Source: Helicobacter valdiviensis
GTDB taxonomy: Bacteria > Campylobacterota > Campylobacteria > Campylobacterales > Helicobacteraceae
Direction: 5' to 3'
Length of the DNA: 64,000 nt
Assembly: GCF_003245365.1 (NCBI RefSeq)
Contig: NZ_NBIU01000004.1
Location: 1 to 64,000, forward strand
In this document: in pieces, positions 38,250 through 49,217 of the stretch
Position numbering within the stretch: the stretch's first letter is position 1
How the letters are laid out: each line of letters starts with the position of its first letter
Notes under the pieces: model-generated
Seen by the model: the letters and a program-made list of their open reading frames with translations, nothing else
Database searches by the model: none
What the model was told of the DNA's origin: nothing
Made by a program: the position numbers and the translations under genes

Positions 38250-39083
38250 TTAAATCTTTGTTGTTAATTTCATCATCCAAGAATTACACCAGCCAAATAA
38301 TATAAGCGCATAAAAGGCTTTTCTTATTTCAAAATAAGCCTCTCCATCAACATTTGTATAAGTGGCTCCAAGCATAATCATACTTAAAATTATTAACAAG
38401 AAAAAATTAAAAAACTCATAAGAATTAAAAAAATTTCTTCTTTTAAACACAAAATAGCTTAAAATTAAAAATCCTAAAACAAAAAGGGTAAAATCTACAT
38501 ACCCTAAAACTCCGCCTTTAAAAAAAGGAGAAATACCAAAAGCAAACATTGCACCTATCATAATATTAAAGCTTGGTTGTGTTAAATGCAAGATTCTACC
38601 AAGTTGCGTATTTTTATCAAAAGTGAGATTAAAATAATAAATAATACTTGGAAAAATAACTAACAATAAAAAACTTCCATAATCTAGCACCATTTGATAC
38701 TTACTTTTATAAAACACACTTTCTTGCATCAATTTCAACGAATCTTCTAAAGAAAATCCATTAAAGTATGTCCTAGAAAATACAAAAATTTCATAATATA
38801 AAAAAAATACGAAAAAAATTAGAGCCACTCCAATCACAAAGCTATAAATCTTTGGCAAATGCGATACAAAAATCCTCACAAGATGAAATGCACTAACTAC
38901 AATACCTCCCGCTATTAACACCACCTCAATACTAAAATATACTCCATTAGGCTGTGTAACAAGCCTAAACATTTGCTTAAAATCCCCCACAAATCCTGCT
39001 AAAAGCAACATTAAAATAGTAAAAAGAGAAAAAACAAAAAATAAAGAAGAAAAAATAAGTTGTGGAAATGTAATTTTTTTCAT
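38250..39083 (-). CDS. Polytopic membrane protein, unknown function
   Basis: The 277-residue product has about seven hydrophobic segments (near 10-32, 48-68, 80-100, 130-150, 170-190, 195-215 and 220-240) with short loops, and a cluster of Lys/Arg at the ends. I do not recognise a family. It is 15 bases after the amidase gene and 12 bases before trpB, so it is part of the same minus-strand run. Envelope-related work is plausible but unproven. Confidence 0.75.
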   Translation of the reverse strand: MKKITFPQLIFSSLFFVFSLFTILMLLLAGFVGDFKQMFRLVTQPNGVYFSIEVVLIAGGIVVSAFHLVRIFVSHLPKIYSFVIGVALIFFVFFLYYEIFVFSRTYFNGFSLEDSLKLMQESVFYKSKYQMVLDYGSFLLLVIFPSIIYYFNLTFDKNTQLGRILHLTQPSFNIMIGAMFAFGISPFFKGGVLGYVDFTLFVLGFLILSYFVFKRRNFFNSYEFFNFFLLIILSMIMLGATYTNVDGEAYFEIRKAFYALILFGWCNSWMMKLTTKI

Positions 39084-39098
39084 AAAACCGCCTCAAAA

Positions 39099-40211
39099 TT
39101 ATGGATTTTTAGCAAAATACCCATCAATACCATCTGCAATGCCTTGTGCAATATCTTTTTGAAAAGTATTTTGGTTTAATCTCTTGCCCTCATTAGGATG
39201 TGTAAGATAACCAACTTCAAGCAAAATAGAAGGCATCAAAGCTCCTACTAACACCCAAAAAGGTCCTTCTCTAACTCCCCCATCTGTAATTTTATATTTA
39301 GGCTTCAAATTTTGTAACATTCCATATTGCACATCAATAGCAAGACGATTAGAAGCGATAATTTTTTGTGTATTAAGAGTGTTTAAAAAAGACTGTCTAG
39401 AAAAATAAGTCATCACTTCAGTATCATCTTTATTTTCCAATGCTGCCACTTTTTTAGCACGCTCACTTCTAGCCGTGGAGAGAAAATAACTCTCTATGCC
39501 TTGCAATTTTTCTTTATTTTCTGCAACCGCATTTGCATGGATAGACACAAACAAATCTGCTTCTTTTTGGTTAGCAAATTTCGTCCTATCTCGTAAGCTT
39601 ATAAATTTATCCTTATCTCTTGTCATATAGACCAAATATCCGCGTCTTTTAAGCTCATCTCTTAAATGCTTTCCGATATTTAGCACAATCTTTTTTTCGC
39701 ATACCTTACTAACACCCACAGCACCACAATCTTTACCCCCATGCCCAGGATCAATCACAACCACTTTTCTTTTAATACTTGTTTGCGTATTTTGAAGATT
39801 TGTAGTTCTCTTAGGAGTTTCAAACAAAGAAGCAATGGAAGGAGTATTTTTAACACTTTTAGCATTTAAAATAGCAAAACTTGCTTGTTTTTTAGAAGCT
39901 TCTAGAGTAATCTTTAGTTTCTTATTGCTAGAAATTACAATCCTTACTTTATCTTTAGAATTTTGCGCAATTTTAATTTGAATATTTTCTTGAAATTTAA
40001 AGTTTTTTGCACTTCCTAAAAGCTCTGCATTCACATCATAAACATAACGAAATTCTTTATCACCACCCAAAACAAAACTTTTAAAATTCTCTTCTGCAAT
40101 GTTTTGGTTAAAATTTAAAAGAACTCCATTTTGTATTTGTTTAGTAGAAACTATTTTTACATCTGCAAATGATAAGAGACTAAAAAGACACAAAAAAACT
40201 AAAAATTTCAT
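39099..40211 (-). CDS. amiA: N-acetylmuramoyl-L-alanine amidase
   Basis: The 370-residue protein has a signal peptide (about 1-16), an N-terminal AMIN-like beta domain to about 110, a low-complexity linker and an Amidase_3 catalytic domain from about 148. Zinc ligands are visible: His in VIDPGHGGKDCGA, Glu in the VCEKKIVLNIG segment, and His in LFVSIHANA; the catalytic Glu is in LLEVGYLTHPNE. It cleaves the septal peptide-sugar bond so daughter cells separate. The ATG overlaps the upstream gene by 4 bases (ATGA). As I recall, H. pylori has this gene in the same order (HP0772). Confidence 0.93.
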   Translation of the reverse strand: MKFLVFLCLFSLLSFADVKIVSTKQIQNGVLLNFNQNIAEENFKSFVLGGDKEFRYVYDVNAELLGSAKNFKFQENIQIKIAQNSKDKVRIVISSNKKLKITLEASKKQASFAILNAKSVKNTPSIASLFETPKRTTNLQNTQTSIKRKVVVIDPGHGGKDCGAVGVSKVCEKKIVLNIGKHLRDELKRRGYLVYMTRDKDKFISLRDRTKFANQKEADLFVSIHANAVAENKEKLQGIESYFLSTARSERAKKVAALENKDDTEVMTYFSRQSFLNTLNTQKIIASNRLAIDVQYGMLQNLKPKYKITDGGVREGPFWVLVGALMPSILLEVGYLTHPNEGKRLNQNTFQKDIAQGIADGIDGYFAKNP

Positions 40212-41299
40212 TTTCTGGTTAGCTCATCAATAATTTCTTGCACACTTACAATTTTATCAATTCTATATCCATTTGCTCCTGTAAAATACAAACCATTCTC
40301 TTTATCTCCCAAATAACCATCTCCTAATCCATCAGCAATACAATACCCAACTTTCTTCGCCTCTTGTCCTCTATGGCAAGGTGCCACACAATTACTCACA
40401 CATGCAATTTTTGGTGCCCTACCCTCTCTTAAAGCTTTAATCACACCTGTAACAATTGCTCTTGCTGGATAACCCACAGGAGATTTGATAAGCTCAATAT
40501 CTTCTTTTTTGATTTTAGGCATAAGTTCATTATAGTAAGTTGCATCACACTCTCTAGCACCTAAAAAACGAGTTCCCATCTGCACTCCACTAGCACCCAA
40601 AGCCATAATTCTATCAATATCATCTCTATCCCAAATCCCACCAGCTGCAATAATTGGCATATCTCCCCATTTTTTAGCCTCTTCTACAACTTGTGGAACA
40701 ATAGCTTCTAATTGATGCTCTTTTTTAAAACAATCTTCATAACTCACCCCTTGATGTCCTCCACTAAGAGGTCCTTCTACAATTACTGCATCAGGAATTC
40801 TTTTATATCTTCCTTCCCAACGCTTACATAAAATCTTCAAAGCCTTAGCAGAAGAAACAATAGGTATTAATGCAACATTGGGAAAATTATTTGTAAATTC
40901 TGGCATATTTGTAGGCAATCCTGCACCTGTAATAATCATATTTGCACCTGCCTCACAAGCATCTCTTACTACTCTTCCATATTCGTTAATTGCATAAAGA
41001 ATATTTGCCCCCAGTGGATTTTGTCCGCAAATTTTTCTTGCATTTTTAAAGATTTCAAATAAGGATTCTTTGGAATAAAAATTAATAGTATCAAAAGGAC
41101 GGTGCTTGATAGTCTTTTGGATAAAAGCACTATTTTTATAATAACCTGTCCCAACACAAGAGATAATCCCCATAGCACCCGTTTTAGATACACTTCCTGC
41201 AAGTCTATCCCAACTAATCCCAACACCCATTCCACCTTGAAAAATAGGTATAGGAAGCGTGTATTTTCCGATTTTTAATGGTTTTAATTCAAGTGCCAT
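40208..41299 (-). CDS. Nitronate monooxygenase family FMN protein
   Basis: The 363-residue TIM barrel starts LKIGKYTLPIPIFQGGMGVGIS, typical of 2-nitropropane dioxygenase/FabK-like proteins. It continues with GANMIITGAGLPTNMPEF, VIVEGPLSGGHQGVSYEDC (the His-rich FMN-site segment), IIAAGGIWDRDDIDRIMALGASGVQMGTRFL. True substrate unknown: it may detoxify nitronates or have enoyl reductase-like activity. It lies between amidase and tyrS genes and overlaps the former by 4 bases. Confidence 0.88.
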   Translation of the reverse strand: MALELKPLKIGKYTLPIPIFQGGMGVGISWDRLAGSVSKTGAMGIISCVGTGYYKNSAFIQKTIKHRPFDTINFYSKESLFEIFKNARKICGQNPLGANILYAINEYGRVVRDACEAGANMIITGAGLPTNMPEFTNNFPNVALIPIVSSAKALKILCKRWEGRYKRIPDAVIVEGPLSGGHQGVSYEDCFKKEHQLEAIVPQVVEEAKKWGDMPIIAAGGIWDRDDIDRIMALGASGVQMGTRFLGARECDATYYNELMPKIKKEDIELIKSPVGYPARAIVTGVIKALREGRAPKIACVSNCVAPCHRGQEAKKVGYCIADGLGDGYLGDKENGLYFTGANGYRIDKIVSVQEIIDELTRK

Positions 41300-41308
41300 A
41301 CATTTCCT

Positions 41309-42523
41309 TTAATCAATGATAATTTTTGCAAATTTTCTTTTGCCAACTTGCACGACATATTCGCCATTTTGGAGAGTGCTTTTTTCATCTTGCACCTTTT
41401 CTCCATTAAGTTTAACGCCACCTTGCTTAATCGCCCTTAAAGCTTCCGAAGTAGAAACACATAATGCACAATCTTTTAAAAGCTGTGCAATCCAAATTCC
41501 ACTTTGAGCTTTGAAACTTGGCATATCACTTGGCAACTCATCTTTAGAAAACACCTTAATAAACTCTTCTTGAGCTGCTTTAGCTATTTCTTCATTATAA
41601 TAACGCGTAATAATTTCTAATGCTAAATTTTCTTTAACTTTCTTAGGGTGTAAGCTACCCTTTTGCACTCCCTCTTTTAATTCTTCAATTTCTTGCAAAC
41701 TTTTTGTGCTTAAAAGCTCATAATAACGCCACATAAGTGTATCTGAAATACTTAACAATCTTCCAAACATTTCTTTAGGCTCTTGAGTGATACCTACATA
41801 ATTTCCCAAACTCTTACTCATCTTATGCACTCCATCTAAGCCTTCTAAGAGTGGAACCATTACAACTGACTGCTCTTTGCTAAGCCCATAAGCTCTTTGT
41901 AAATGCCTACCCATTAGCAGATTAAATTTTTGATCTGTTCCTCCAAATTCAATATCGCAATTTAATGCAACAGAATCATAGCCTTGCAACAATGGATAGA
42001 AGAATTCTACAATACTAATAGGACTTTGAGATTTAAAACGCTTTTCAAAATCATCGCGTTCTAGCATTCTAGCTACTGAAAACTTAGCAGAAAGCTCTAT
42101 CATTCCACGAGTTCCTAATTCATTAAGCCATTTTGAATTAAAAACGATCTCCATTTTAGAAGAATCTAGCACTTTATAAACCTGCTCTTCATAAGTTTTA
42201 GCATTGATTAAAACTTGCTCACGGCTTAAAGGTTTTCTTGTCTCACTTTTGCCCGAAGGATCCCCTATCATTCCTGTAAAATCACCAATTAAAAAATAAA
42301 CTTTTGCACCATATTTTTGAAAAGTTGCAAGTTTTTGCAAAAGAACCGTATGTCCTAGATGTAAATCTGGAGCTGTAGGATCAAAACCTGCTTTTATTGT
42401 ATAGGTTTTACCCTCTTTAAAATAATCGCTCACTAATTTTTCAATATAATCTAAGCCAATAATTTCTTGTGTGCCTCTTTTAATCTCTTCTAATGCTTGT
42501 TTTATTTGTGTTTCTATACTCAT
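41309..42523 (-). CDS. tyrS: Tyrosyl-tRNA synthetase
   Basis: The 404-residue class I enzyme charges tRNA-Tyr. The HIGH-like motif is [10 protein letters not shown] near residues 55-64, tyrosine-pocket residues are in [14 protein letters not shown] and [11 protein letters not shown], and KMSKSLGN is the KMSKS loop near 235. A C-terminal S4 RNA-binding domain ([21 protein letters not shown]) ends the protein. It lies 9 bases from spoT. Confidence 0.96.
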   Translation of the reverse strand: MSIETQIKQALEEIKRGTQEIIGLDYIEKLVSDYFKEGKTYTIKAGFDPTAPDLHLGHTVLLQKLATFQKYGAKVYFLIGDFTGMIGDPSGKSETRKPLSREQVLINAKTYEEQVYKVLDSSKMEIVFNSKWLNELGTRGMIELSAKFSVARMLERDDFEKRFKSQSPISIVEFFYPLLQGYDSVALNCDIEFGGTDQKFNLLMGRHLQRAYGLSKEQSVVMVPLLEGLDGVHKMSKSLGNYVGITQEPKEMFGRLLSISDTLMWRYYELLSTKSLQEIEELKEGVQKGSLHPKKVKENLALEIITRYYNEEIAKAAQEEFIKVFSKDELPSDMPSFKAQSGIWIAQLLKDCALCVSTSEALRAIKQGGVKLNGEKVQDEKSTLQNGEYVVQVGKRKFAKIIID

Positions 42524-42532
42524 TTTTACTCC

Positions 42533-44680
42533 TTAATTTGCATACGCATCTTTTAGCGCATAAATATCAACAATCTTATAATGGTTACCTAGTAATGTCC
42601 TAATTTCCTTAACATCATTAATATTCGTTTCAAACCGTAACTCACAATGTGTCATATAGGTATTTTTTTGCGATCCAAGTTCCACACCCAAAACATTAAT
42701 ATCACGCTTTGCTAAAAATTGCAAGAAATTTGCCAAAACACCCTTTTGATTTTCTAGTGCTACAATAAGCTTATAAATATGTAGCTTATCAGGAAGCCAA
42801 TCCACATAAAGCATTTTTACGCCTTTTTGGATTTCCAAATATGCTCTATCACAAAGCTTATGATGCACAAAAGCTTTAGAACCACTTTTAAAAGCAATAA
42901 TTTCATCACCAAATTTTGGATGACAACAATAATCAAATACTGCTTGATTGATCGTATGGTTAGTATGAATCACCAAATTATCAAAATGCAATTCTTTAAG
43001 CTTCAAAATTCTAATTTTAATCTGCTCCAAAAATCCTGCATTTTGGCGATAGTGGTTTTTAATACGGTTTTTAATATCTTTTAAAAAAGTGATATCTTTT
43101 GCAGCTTTATAAATGCTATCATCCATACCATTAGATTTTACAAAATTATCAATTTCTTCTGCACTCTTGCCAAAAATTGTTGCCATAATATTAATTGTGC
43201 TTAAGCGTTCAATCTCTTTAATTCTTGAAGCACAATTACTTTTAATTTGGCTTTTTGCTCTTGAAGTTTTAACAGCATCCATCCAAGAGCATCGCAAAAT
43301 TGGATCTTTTGCCTTAATAATTTTAACAATATCTCCGCTTTTTAGAGTAGTCAATAAAGAAGTTTTTTGATTATTTACATAAGCTTCTTTAGCACGATTT
43401 CCTACATCAGTATGCACCGCATAAGCAAAATCTAGCACCACAGCTCCAATAGGAAGCGAATAATTATCCCCCTCTGGTGAAAAAACAACAATATCTTCGC
43501 GGTATAAGTCATTTTTTACAAGTTCATAAAACTCCTCTGCAGAATTATTTTTAAATTGCAATTTATTGAGCCAATCAAGGCTAGGACCGCTATTTCCACC
43601 CGTTTTATATTTCCAATGGGCTGCTATTCCATATTCTGCACTTTTATGCATATCTTCTGTTCTAATTTGGACTTCAAAAATAGCAGAATCATCAAAAAGC
43701 GTGCTATGGATTGTTTGGTATCCATTTTCTTTTGGTAATGCAATATAATCTTTAAAACGCGACATAATGGGTTTAAATTGTAAATGCAAAATCCCTAAAG
43801 CTTTATAACAATCTAAATCACTTTTTACAATTACTCTAACTGCTAACAAATCCAAGACTTCATCAATGGATATGCCTTTTCTTTGCATTTTAAGATAGAT
43901 AGAATAATGCCTTTTTATTCTGCTTGCTAGTGTAAAATCTTTTTCAGGAATACCTCCTTGTATAAGACTTTTTTTAAGTTTTTGTATAAAAGCATTTAAC
44001 TTTAATTGTATAGTTTGCTTATGGCTTGCAAAATAATCATTAATCTTTCTATATTCATTAGGAAAAATATAATAAAAACTTCTATCTTCAAGCTCATTTT
44101 TCAAAGAAGAAATACCAAGTCTATGTGCAATAGGTGCATAAACCACAAGTGTTTCTTCAGAAATTCTTCGCTGCTTATTAGGAGGAAGTGCGTCTAAAGT
44201 TAGCATATTATGCATTCTATCACACAACTTTACCACTAAAACACGCACATCCTTCACAGAAGTAATAAGCATTTTTCTAAAGCTAAGTGCTGCAACAACC
44301 AACTTTTCATTAGAATAAGAAGAAGGTAACTCTTCAGCCCTAATTGCAACAATTTTTGTAAGTCCATCTACCAAAGAAGCGACATCTTCCCCATAATCTC
44401 TCCGCACATCTTCTAAAGTATAATCAGTATCTTCCACTACATCATGCAAAAGTGCCGCACATACCATAACTTCATCACCACCAAAATAAGCAACTATGCA
44501 AGAAACGAGTAATGGATGCACAATATAAGGCTCTCCGCTTCTCCTTTTTTGATTTTGATGTGCTCTAGTGGCAAAATCAATAGCATTTTGTATATTTGGA
44601 GTGATTTCTATCATTCCACACAAAAGCTCTAAAGCTTTTTGTGAATTATTAATTTGTGCAACTTTTAAAAAAAACTCCAA
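42533..44680 (-). CDS. spoT: Bifunctional (p)ppGpp synthetase/hydrolase
   Basis: The 715-residue RelA/SpoT homologue has an HD hydrolase domain (ATRAHQNQKRRSGEPYIVHPL; AALLHDVVEDTDYT) in the first 190 residues, the synthetase domain (YKALGILHLQFKPIMSRFKDYIALPKENGYQTIHSTLF near 300-340), TGS domain (VFSPEGDNYSLPIGAVVLDFAYAVHTDVGNRAKEAYVN), a helical region and a C-terminal ACT domain. As the sole long Rsh here it should control the stringent response. The start is TTG at 44680 after GAGG; the next ATG would cut into the protein's first helix. It is in one operon with rpoZ and pyrH. Confidence 0.93.
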   Translation of the reverse strand: MEFFLKVAQINNSQKALELLCGMIEITPNIQNAIDFATRAHQNQKRRSGEPYIVHPLLVSCIVAYFGGDEVMVCAALLHDVVEDTDYTLEDVRRDYGEDVASLVDGLTKIVAIRAEELPSSYSNEKLVVAALSFRKMLITSVKDVRVLVVKLCDRMHNMLTLDALPPNKQRRISEETLVVYAPIAHRLGISSLKNELEDRSFYYIFPNEYRKINDYFASHKQTIQLKLNAFIQKLKKSLIQGGIPEKDFTLASRIKRHYSIYLKMQRKGISIDEVLDLLAVRVIVKSDLDCYKALGILHLQFKPIMSRFKDYIALPKENGYQTIHSTLFDDSAIFEVQIRTEDMHKSAEYGIAAHWKYKTGGNSGPSLDWLNKLQFKNNSAEEFYELVKNDLYREDIVVFSPEGDNYSLPIGAVVLDFAYAVHTDVGNRAKEAYVNNQKTSLLTTLKSGDIVKIIKAKDPILRCSWMDAVKTSRAKSQIKSNCASRIKEIERLSTINIMATIFGKSAEEIDNFVKSNGMDDSIYKAAKDITFLKDIKNRIKNHYRQNAGFLEQIKIRILKLKELHFDNLVIHTNHTINQAVFDYCCHPKFGDEIIAFKSGSKAFVHHKLCDRAYLEIQKGVKMLYVDWLPDKLHIYKLIVALENQKGVLANFLQFLAKRDINVLGVELGSQKNTYMTHCELRFETNINDVKEIRTLLGNHYKIVDIYALKDAYAN

Positions 44681-44711
44681 ACAACTACCCTCTTTATTTT
44701 TTACACAAAAA

Positions 44712-44927
44712 TTATTTTTGTTCTTCTATTCTTTCTAAACCAATCTTTCCTTCTGCAACTTCCAAAAGTGCAATATCAGAAAGTTTATGAATTTTTACAT
44801 CTTTATTCACTAGTGGTTTAGCTCCACGACTTAGCTCATCAATTCTTGCAAAAAGAATATTAGACAATAAATATCTATCAAAATTAACCTTTTCTAATGC
44901 CTTAGATGCAATTTCTTCTGTTCTCAT
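44712..44927 (-). CDS. rpoZ: RNA polymerase omega subunit
   Basis: The 71-residue protein begins MRTEEIASKALEKVNFDRYLLSNILFARIDELSRGAKPLV, with the omega pattern R..LS..V..R..E...G.KPLV, which positions it on beta prime. The neighbouring spoT is the usual partner and shares the operon in many bacteria, where omega also helps ppGpp act on polymerase. It lies 18 bases after pyrH. Confidence 0.93.
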   Translation of the reverse strand: MRTEEIASKALEKVNFDRYLLSNILFARIDELSRGAKPLVNKDVKIHKLSDIALLEVAEGKIGLERIEEQK

Positions 44928-44945
44928 TTTTACTCCTTAATTTAA

Positions 44946-45677
<732 letters not shown>

Positions 45678-45704
45678 TTAATTAATTTTTATAAAAAACT
45701 GCTT

Positions 45705-45710
45705 ATTATA
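45705..45710 (-). promoter_or_regulatory. -10 box for the pyrH operon
   Basis: On the minus strand TATAAT preceded by AAA lies 46 bases before the pyrH ATG, with AAGG near the ATG. A good vegetative promoter candidate. Confidence 0.55.
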
Positions 45711-45742
45711 TTTAAAAATTACTTACGAATAAGTAAAAGCAA

Positions 45743-46159
45743 TTAATTAACCCGATCTTGTTCTTTTCTTAAACGCTCAATCTGTGTTTTTTGATGTTCA
45801 TAGGCTTTATCTAGGAAATTTTGCGGATTATTTTTTGTAGCATTTTTGGGTAAATCCTTACGGTGATAGAAATTTTCAAAAAATTCTGTATGTTTTTTTA
45901 ACCCCTCGCCATAAGGACTACTTTTAATATTCTCTATTTTTTGTTTATTATGCAATTCTTGGCTTAATTCTTCCAATCTTATCTTTTGTTCTTCTTTAAG
46001 CTTATTTTTTAAAAGATTTTGTTCTAAATCTTCTTGTGTAATATTATCTTCTTTTTTAGGTATTTGTTTTTGTTTTTCTTCAATTTTGGACTTTGTGTCT
46101 CCATCAAAACAAGCACTAAAAAATAAGCCAAAAACACACAAAAAAATTCTAAAATACAT
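45743..46159 (-). CDS. Predicted lipoprotein, charged and coiled-coil
   Basis: The 138-residue product has a hydrophobic start and a lipobox F-S-A-C ending at Cys17. The rest is dominated by Lys, Glu and Gln and probably forms coiled coils (about 22-80 and 118-138), so it may be a periplasmic tether or scaffold. It is not part of the pyrH operon, because the pyrH promoter lies after it. I see no family motif. Confidence 0.7.
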   Translation of the reverse strand: MYFRIFLCVFGLFFSACFDGDTKSKIEEKQKQIPKKEDNITQEDLEQNLLKNKLKEEQKIRLEELSQELHNKQKIENIKSSPYGEGLKKHTEFFENFYHRKDLPKNATKNNPQNFLDKAYEHQKTQIERLRKEQDRVN

Positions 46160-46264
46160 AAATCTTTACACCCATTCTTGATTTTAAACACCATTTTACT
46201 TTAAAGTTTGCAAAAATGCAATTTAAAATTTCAAAAATTAAGATATTTTTTAAGTTTAGATAAG

Positions 46265-46270
46265 TATAAT
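46265..46270 (+). promoter_or_regulatory. -10 box for tRNA-Ser
   Basis: TATAAT preceded by AG lies 24 bases before the first base of the tRNA on the same strand. Confidence 0.6.
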
Positions 46271-46293
46271 TCCATCTTTCTGCTTCACAGAAT

Positions 46294-46384
46294 GGACAGA
46301 TGGGTGAGTTGGCTGAAACCACATCCCTGCTAAGGATGCGTAGTCGCAAGATTACCGAGAGTTCGAATCTCTCTCTGTCCGCCA
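46294..46384 (+). tRNA. tRNA-Ser (GCT)
   Basis: A complete class II tRNA: acceptor arm GGACAGA pairs with TCTGTCC, anticodon stem CATCC/GGATG encloses loop CTGCTAA with anticodon GCT at 46329-46331, a long variable arm follows, then GAG-AGTTCGAATCTC as T arm. CCA is encoded at 46382-46384. It reads AGC/AGU serine codons. Confidence 0.96.
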
Positions 46385-46526
46385 CTTCATTTTATACTTT
46401 ATTTTAAAAAATCTAAAATTTTCAATAAAATTTTTATTCCCCCTCAATAAACAAGATATTTTTAAAAGTTTTTTTGCTAGATTTAGCTTTTCAAATTTTA
46501 AATATTTAATTTCCTAAGGTAAAATA

Positions 46527-47909
46527 ATGAATAACTTTCTTCATAATTTCTTATTACTTTCCTCTTGGCAAACATGGCTAAGCCTAGCAATGCTTGGAAT
46601 AATTTTTTATGCGATTTATAAAATGAAAAAAGCGGGTGTTAATTTTTCTATGCGTATGCTTTTTTCGCTACTTATAGGCTTGGTGCTTGGTTTTTTAATC
46701 CAATATTTTTGCCACTACCCCACAAAAGAAGAGATTAAAAGTATCTCTTGGCTTGTAGAATTCCAAACTTGGCTTGCATTTATAAATTCTGCTTTTATTG
46801 GACTTATTAAAATGCTTGTGATACCACTTATTAGCATTTCTATTATTAAAGTCATTATGGATATAGGAAAAGATATTAAAATCTCTTCACTTCTTAGCTA
46901 CTCTATCTTTTGGCTATTATTAAGCACAGCAATTGCTGCAAGTATAGGAGTGTTTTTAGGCTGGTATTTTGAAGTAGGTGCTTTCTTTAACTCTTCTATT
47001 CAAGGGAGAGAAATTAGAGAAGTAGCAAATATTACACAAATCTTTCTAGGTTTAATTCCTAGCAATATTATTGATTCTATGAGTAAGGATAATATTATTG
47101 CTGTGGTGATTTTTGCTTTCTTTATTGGATTTGGTGCTAGAGCTTTACACAAACAAGAAAATCTACAAGAATCCCACCAAATATTTAGCAAAATGATAAA
47201 TGCACTCTATCAAATTATTATGAATATTGCAGATTTTATTATGAGTTTAATGCCTTATGCTGTCGTATGTATGATAGCAAATGTTCTTATTTCTAATGGA
47301 TTTTCTGCAATTAAAACTGCTGGACTTTTTATAGGGCTTATTTATCTTTGTATGTTAATTATGTTTTTAGTGCATTTTTTAATGCTTTTAAGTGCAGGAT
47401 TAAATCCTATTACTTATGCTAAAAAAGCCTTTCCTGTCTGGCTATTTGCCTTTAGCTCAAGATCTTCTGTTGGCACACTTCCGCTTAATATCACAACTTT
47501 GCAAAATAAATTTGGTGTAAGTTCTAGTGTTGCAAACTTTGTTCCCTCTATTGGCACCACTATGGGATTAAATGGCTGTGCTGGATATTTCCCTGCACTT
47601 GCTGCTGTATTTATTGCTTATAGTATTGGAGCTCCGATTGATTTTAATTTTATTGTAATGGTAGTTTTAATTGCAGTTTTAGGCTCTATTGGGATTGCAG
47701 GAGTTCCTGGAAGTGCTACGATGGCGGCTTCTATTATGCTTACTGGTATTGGTTTTGGAGAATATTTTGGGCTTTTAACGCTTATTTTAGCCATTGATCC
47801 CATCATTGATATGGCACGCACTGCTAGCAATGTTTCTGGTGCGATGAGTGCTGCTCTTTGCACAGATAAAAATCTAAAACTTCTTAATAAAGAAATATAT
47901 AATTCATAA
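46527..47909 (+). CDS. L-cystine-type dicarboxylate/amino acid:cation symporter
   Basis: The 460-residue inner-membrane protein has about nine membrane segments and two hairpins, as in the glutamate transporter family. The serine-rich hairpin and following motifs, FAFSSRSSVGTLPLNI...FGVSSSVANFVPSIGTTMGLNGCAGYFPALAAVFIA, match the TcyP/YdjN branch that imports cystine with protons or sodium. The C-terminal GIAGVPGSATMAASIMLTGIG and DPIIDMARTASNVSGA also fit. LuxS nearby would recycle sulfur internally, but no linked regulation is visible. Confidence 0.85.
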   Translation: MNNFLHNFLLLSSWQTWLSLAMLGIIFYAIYKMKKAGVNFSMRMLFSLLIGLVLGFLIQYFCHYPTKEEIKSISWLVEFQTWLAFINSAFIGLIKMLVIPLISISIIKVIMDIGKDIKISSLLSYSIFWLLLSTAIAASIGVFLGWYFEVGAFFNSSIQGREIREVANITQIFLGLIPSNIIDSMSKDNIIAVVIFAFFIGFGARALHKQENLQESHQIFSKMINALYQIIMNIADFIMSLMPYAVVCMIANVLISNGFSAIKTAGLFIGLIYLCMLIMFLVHFLMLLSAGLNPITYAKKAFPVWLFAFSSRSSVGTLPLNITTLQNKFGVSSSVANFVPSIGTTMGLNGCAGYFPALAAVFIAYSIGAPIDFNFIVMVVLIAVLGSIGIAGVPGSATMAASIMLTGIGFGEYFGLLTLILAIDPIIDMARTASNVSGAMSAALCTDKNLKLLNKEIYNS

Positions 47910-47927
47910 ATTTTAAAAGGGAAAAAT

Positions 47928-49217
47928 ATGCAAAATAATGCACTCATCTTAGAAGATTTAAAATATATTTGGCATCCTTGCACGCAAATGCACGATCATT
48001 TAGAAAAAATCCCTCTTATCCCCATAGAACGAGCTAATGGAATGTATTTGTATGATTTTGATGGGAATAAATATTTAGATTGTATTTCTTCATGGTGGGT
48101 AAATATTTTTGGGCATTCCCACCCTTATATCAATCAAAAACTAAAAGAACAAATTGACAAACTAGAGCATATAATCTTTGCAGGTTTTACTCATAAACCT
48201 ATTATTGAGCTTTCATCACGCCTTATAAATTTGCTAGATTCTAAGCTTAGCAAATGCTTTTATGCAGACAATGGCTCAAGTGCGATTGAAGTGGCTTTAA
48301 AAATGGCTTATGCTTCTTGTGTATATCAAGGCAAAAAAGGAAATAAATTTCTCTCTTTGGAAAATGCCTACCATGGAGAAACAATAGGAGCATTGAGCGT
48401 AGGCGATGTAGGCATTTATAAAGAAGTTTATGAACCCATTTTACTCCAAACCCTAAAAGTTAAAGAACCAAAAGGGGAAGATTTTGAAGAATCTTTAAGT
48501 TCCCTAAGAGAAATTATTAAATCCCATAAAGATGAAATTGTGGCATTTATACTAGAGCCGCTAATCCAATGTGCTGGAAATATGAATATGTATAGTGCAA
48601 ATTTTGTTTATGAAGCCACAAAACTTTGTCAAGAAAATGGAATTTATGTGATTTTTGATGAAATTGCTGTGGGATTTGGACGCACAGGAAGTATGTTTGC
48701 ATACGAGCAGTGTGGAGTTGTGCCTGACTTTCTTTGCTTAAGCAAGGGAATTAGTGGAGGATATTTGCCTTTATCTGTTGTGGTTGTAGGGGAGGAGATT
48801 TATAACCTTTTTTACGCACCTTATGAAGAGCATAGAGCCTTTTTGCATTCTCACTCTTATACTGGAAATGCCCTTGCTTGTGCTTGTGCAAATGCGGTTT
48901 TGGATTTGTTTAGTAAAGAAGATGTCATCACTAATAACAAAAAAACAAGCGAATATATTTGGGAAAGTATGCAGGAACTTAGGCGTTTTAGCTTTGTTAA
49001 AAATATGAGAATTTGCGGAATGGTTTTTGCCTTTGATTTAGAAGGATTTGATAATGTGCGAAAAGGACTAGAAGTCTTTAATGCAGGACTTAAAAGAGGA
49101 TTATTACTCCGCCCTTTAGGCAATACCATCTATCTAATGCCTCCTTATATTATCACAAAAGAACAAATTAGCCATATTGCTAATACGCTCAAAGAGATTT
49201 TAAGCACTTTTGCTTAA
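47928..49217 (+). CDS. bioA: Adenosylmethionine-8-amino-7-oxononanoate aminotransferase
   Basis: BioA makes 7,8-diaminopelargonate in biotin synthesis, using S-adenosylmethionine as amino donor. The 429-residue class III aminotransferase has the BioA-specific [11 protein letters not shown] and [15 protein letters not shown], the [10 protein letters not shown] motif, [18 protein letters not shown] and the PLP lysine in [16 protein letters not shown] near 275. AAAGGG precedes the ATG, 18 bases after the transporter gene. The stop codons of bioA and the convergent EF-hand gene share TTAA. Confidence 0.94.
   Translation: MQNNALILEDLKYIWHPCTQMHDHLEKIPLIPIERANGMYLYDFDGNKYLDCISSWWVNIFGHSHPYINQKLKEQIDKLEHIIFAGFTHKPIIELSSRLINLLDSKLSKCFYADNGSSAIEVALKMAYASCVYQGKKGNKFLSLENAYHGETIGALSVGDVGIYKEVYEPILLQTLKVKEPKGEDFEESLSSLREIIKSHKDEIVAFILEPLIQCAGNMNMYSANFVYEATKLCQENGIYVIFDEIAVGFGRTGSMFAYEQCGVVPDFLCLSKGISGGYLPLSVVVVGEEIYNLFYAPYEEHRAFLHSHSYTGNALACACANAVLDLFSKEDVITNNKKTSEYIWESMQELRRFSFVKNMRICGMVFAFDLEGFDNVRKGLEVFNAGLKRGLLLRPLGNTIYLMPPYIITKEQISHIANTLKEILSTFA

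Noticed and set aside
37032-39083. A trp operon around trpB
   Set aside because: The neighbour is an unrelated membrane protein, and the downstream gap shows no trpA.
46149-46385. A 78-codon frame on the minus strand opposite the tRNA
   Set aside because: It runs antisense through tRNA-Ser and gives the typical ERFELSVILR translation of an antisense tRNA; it has no ribosome site.
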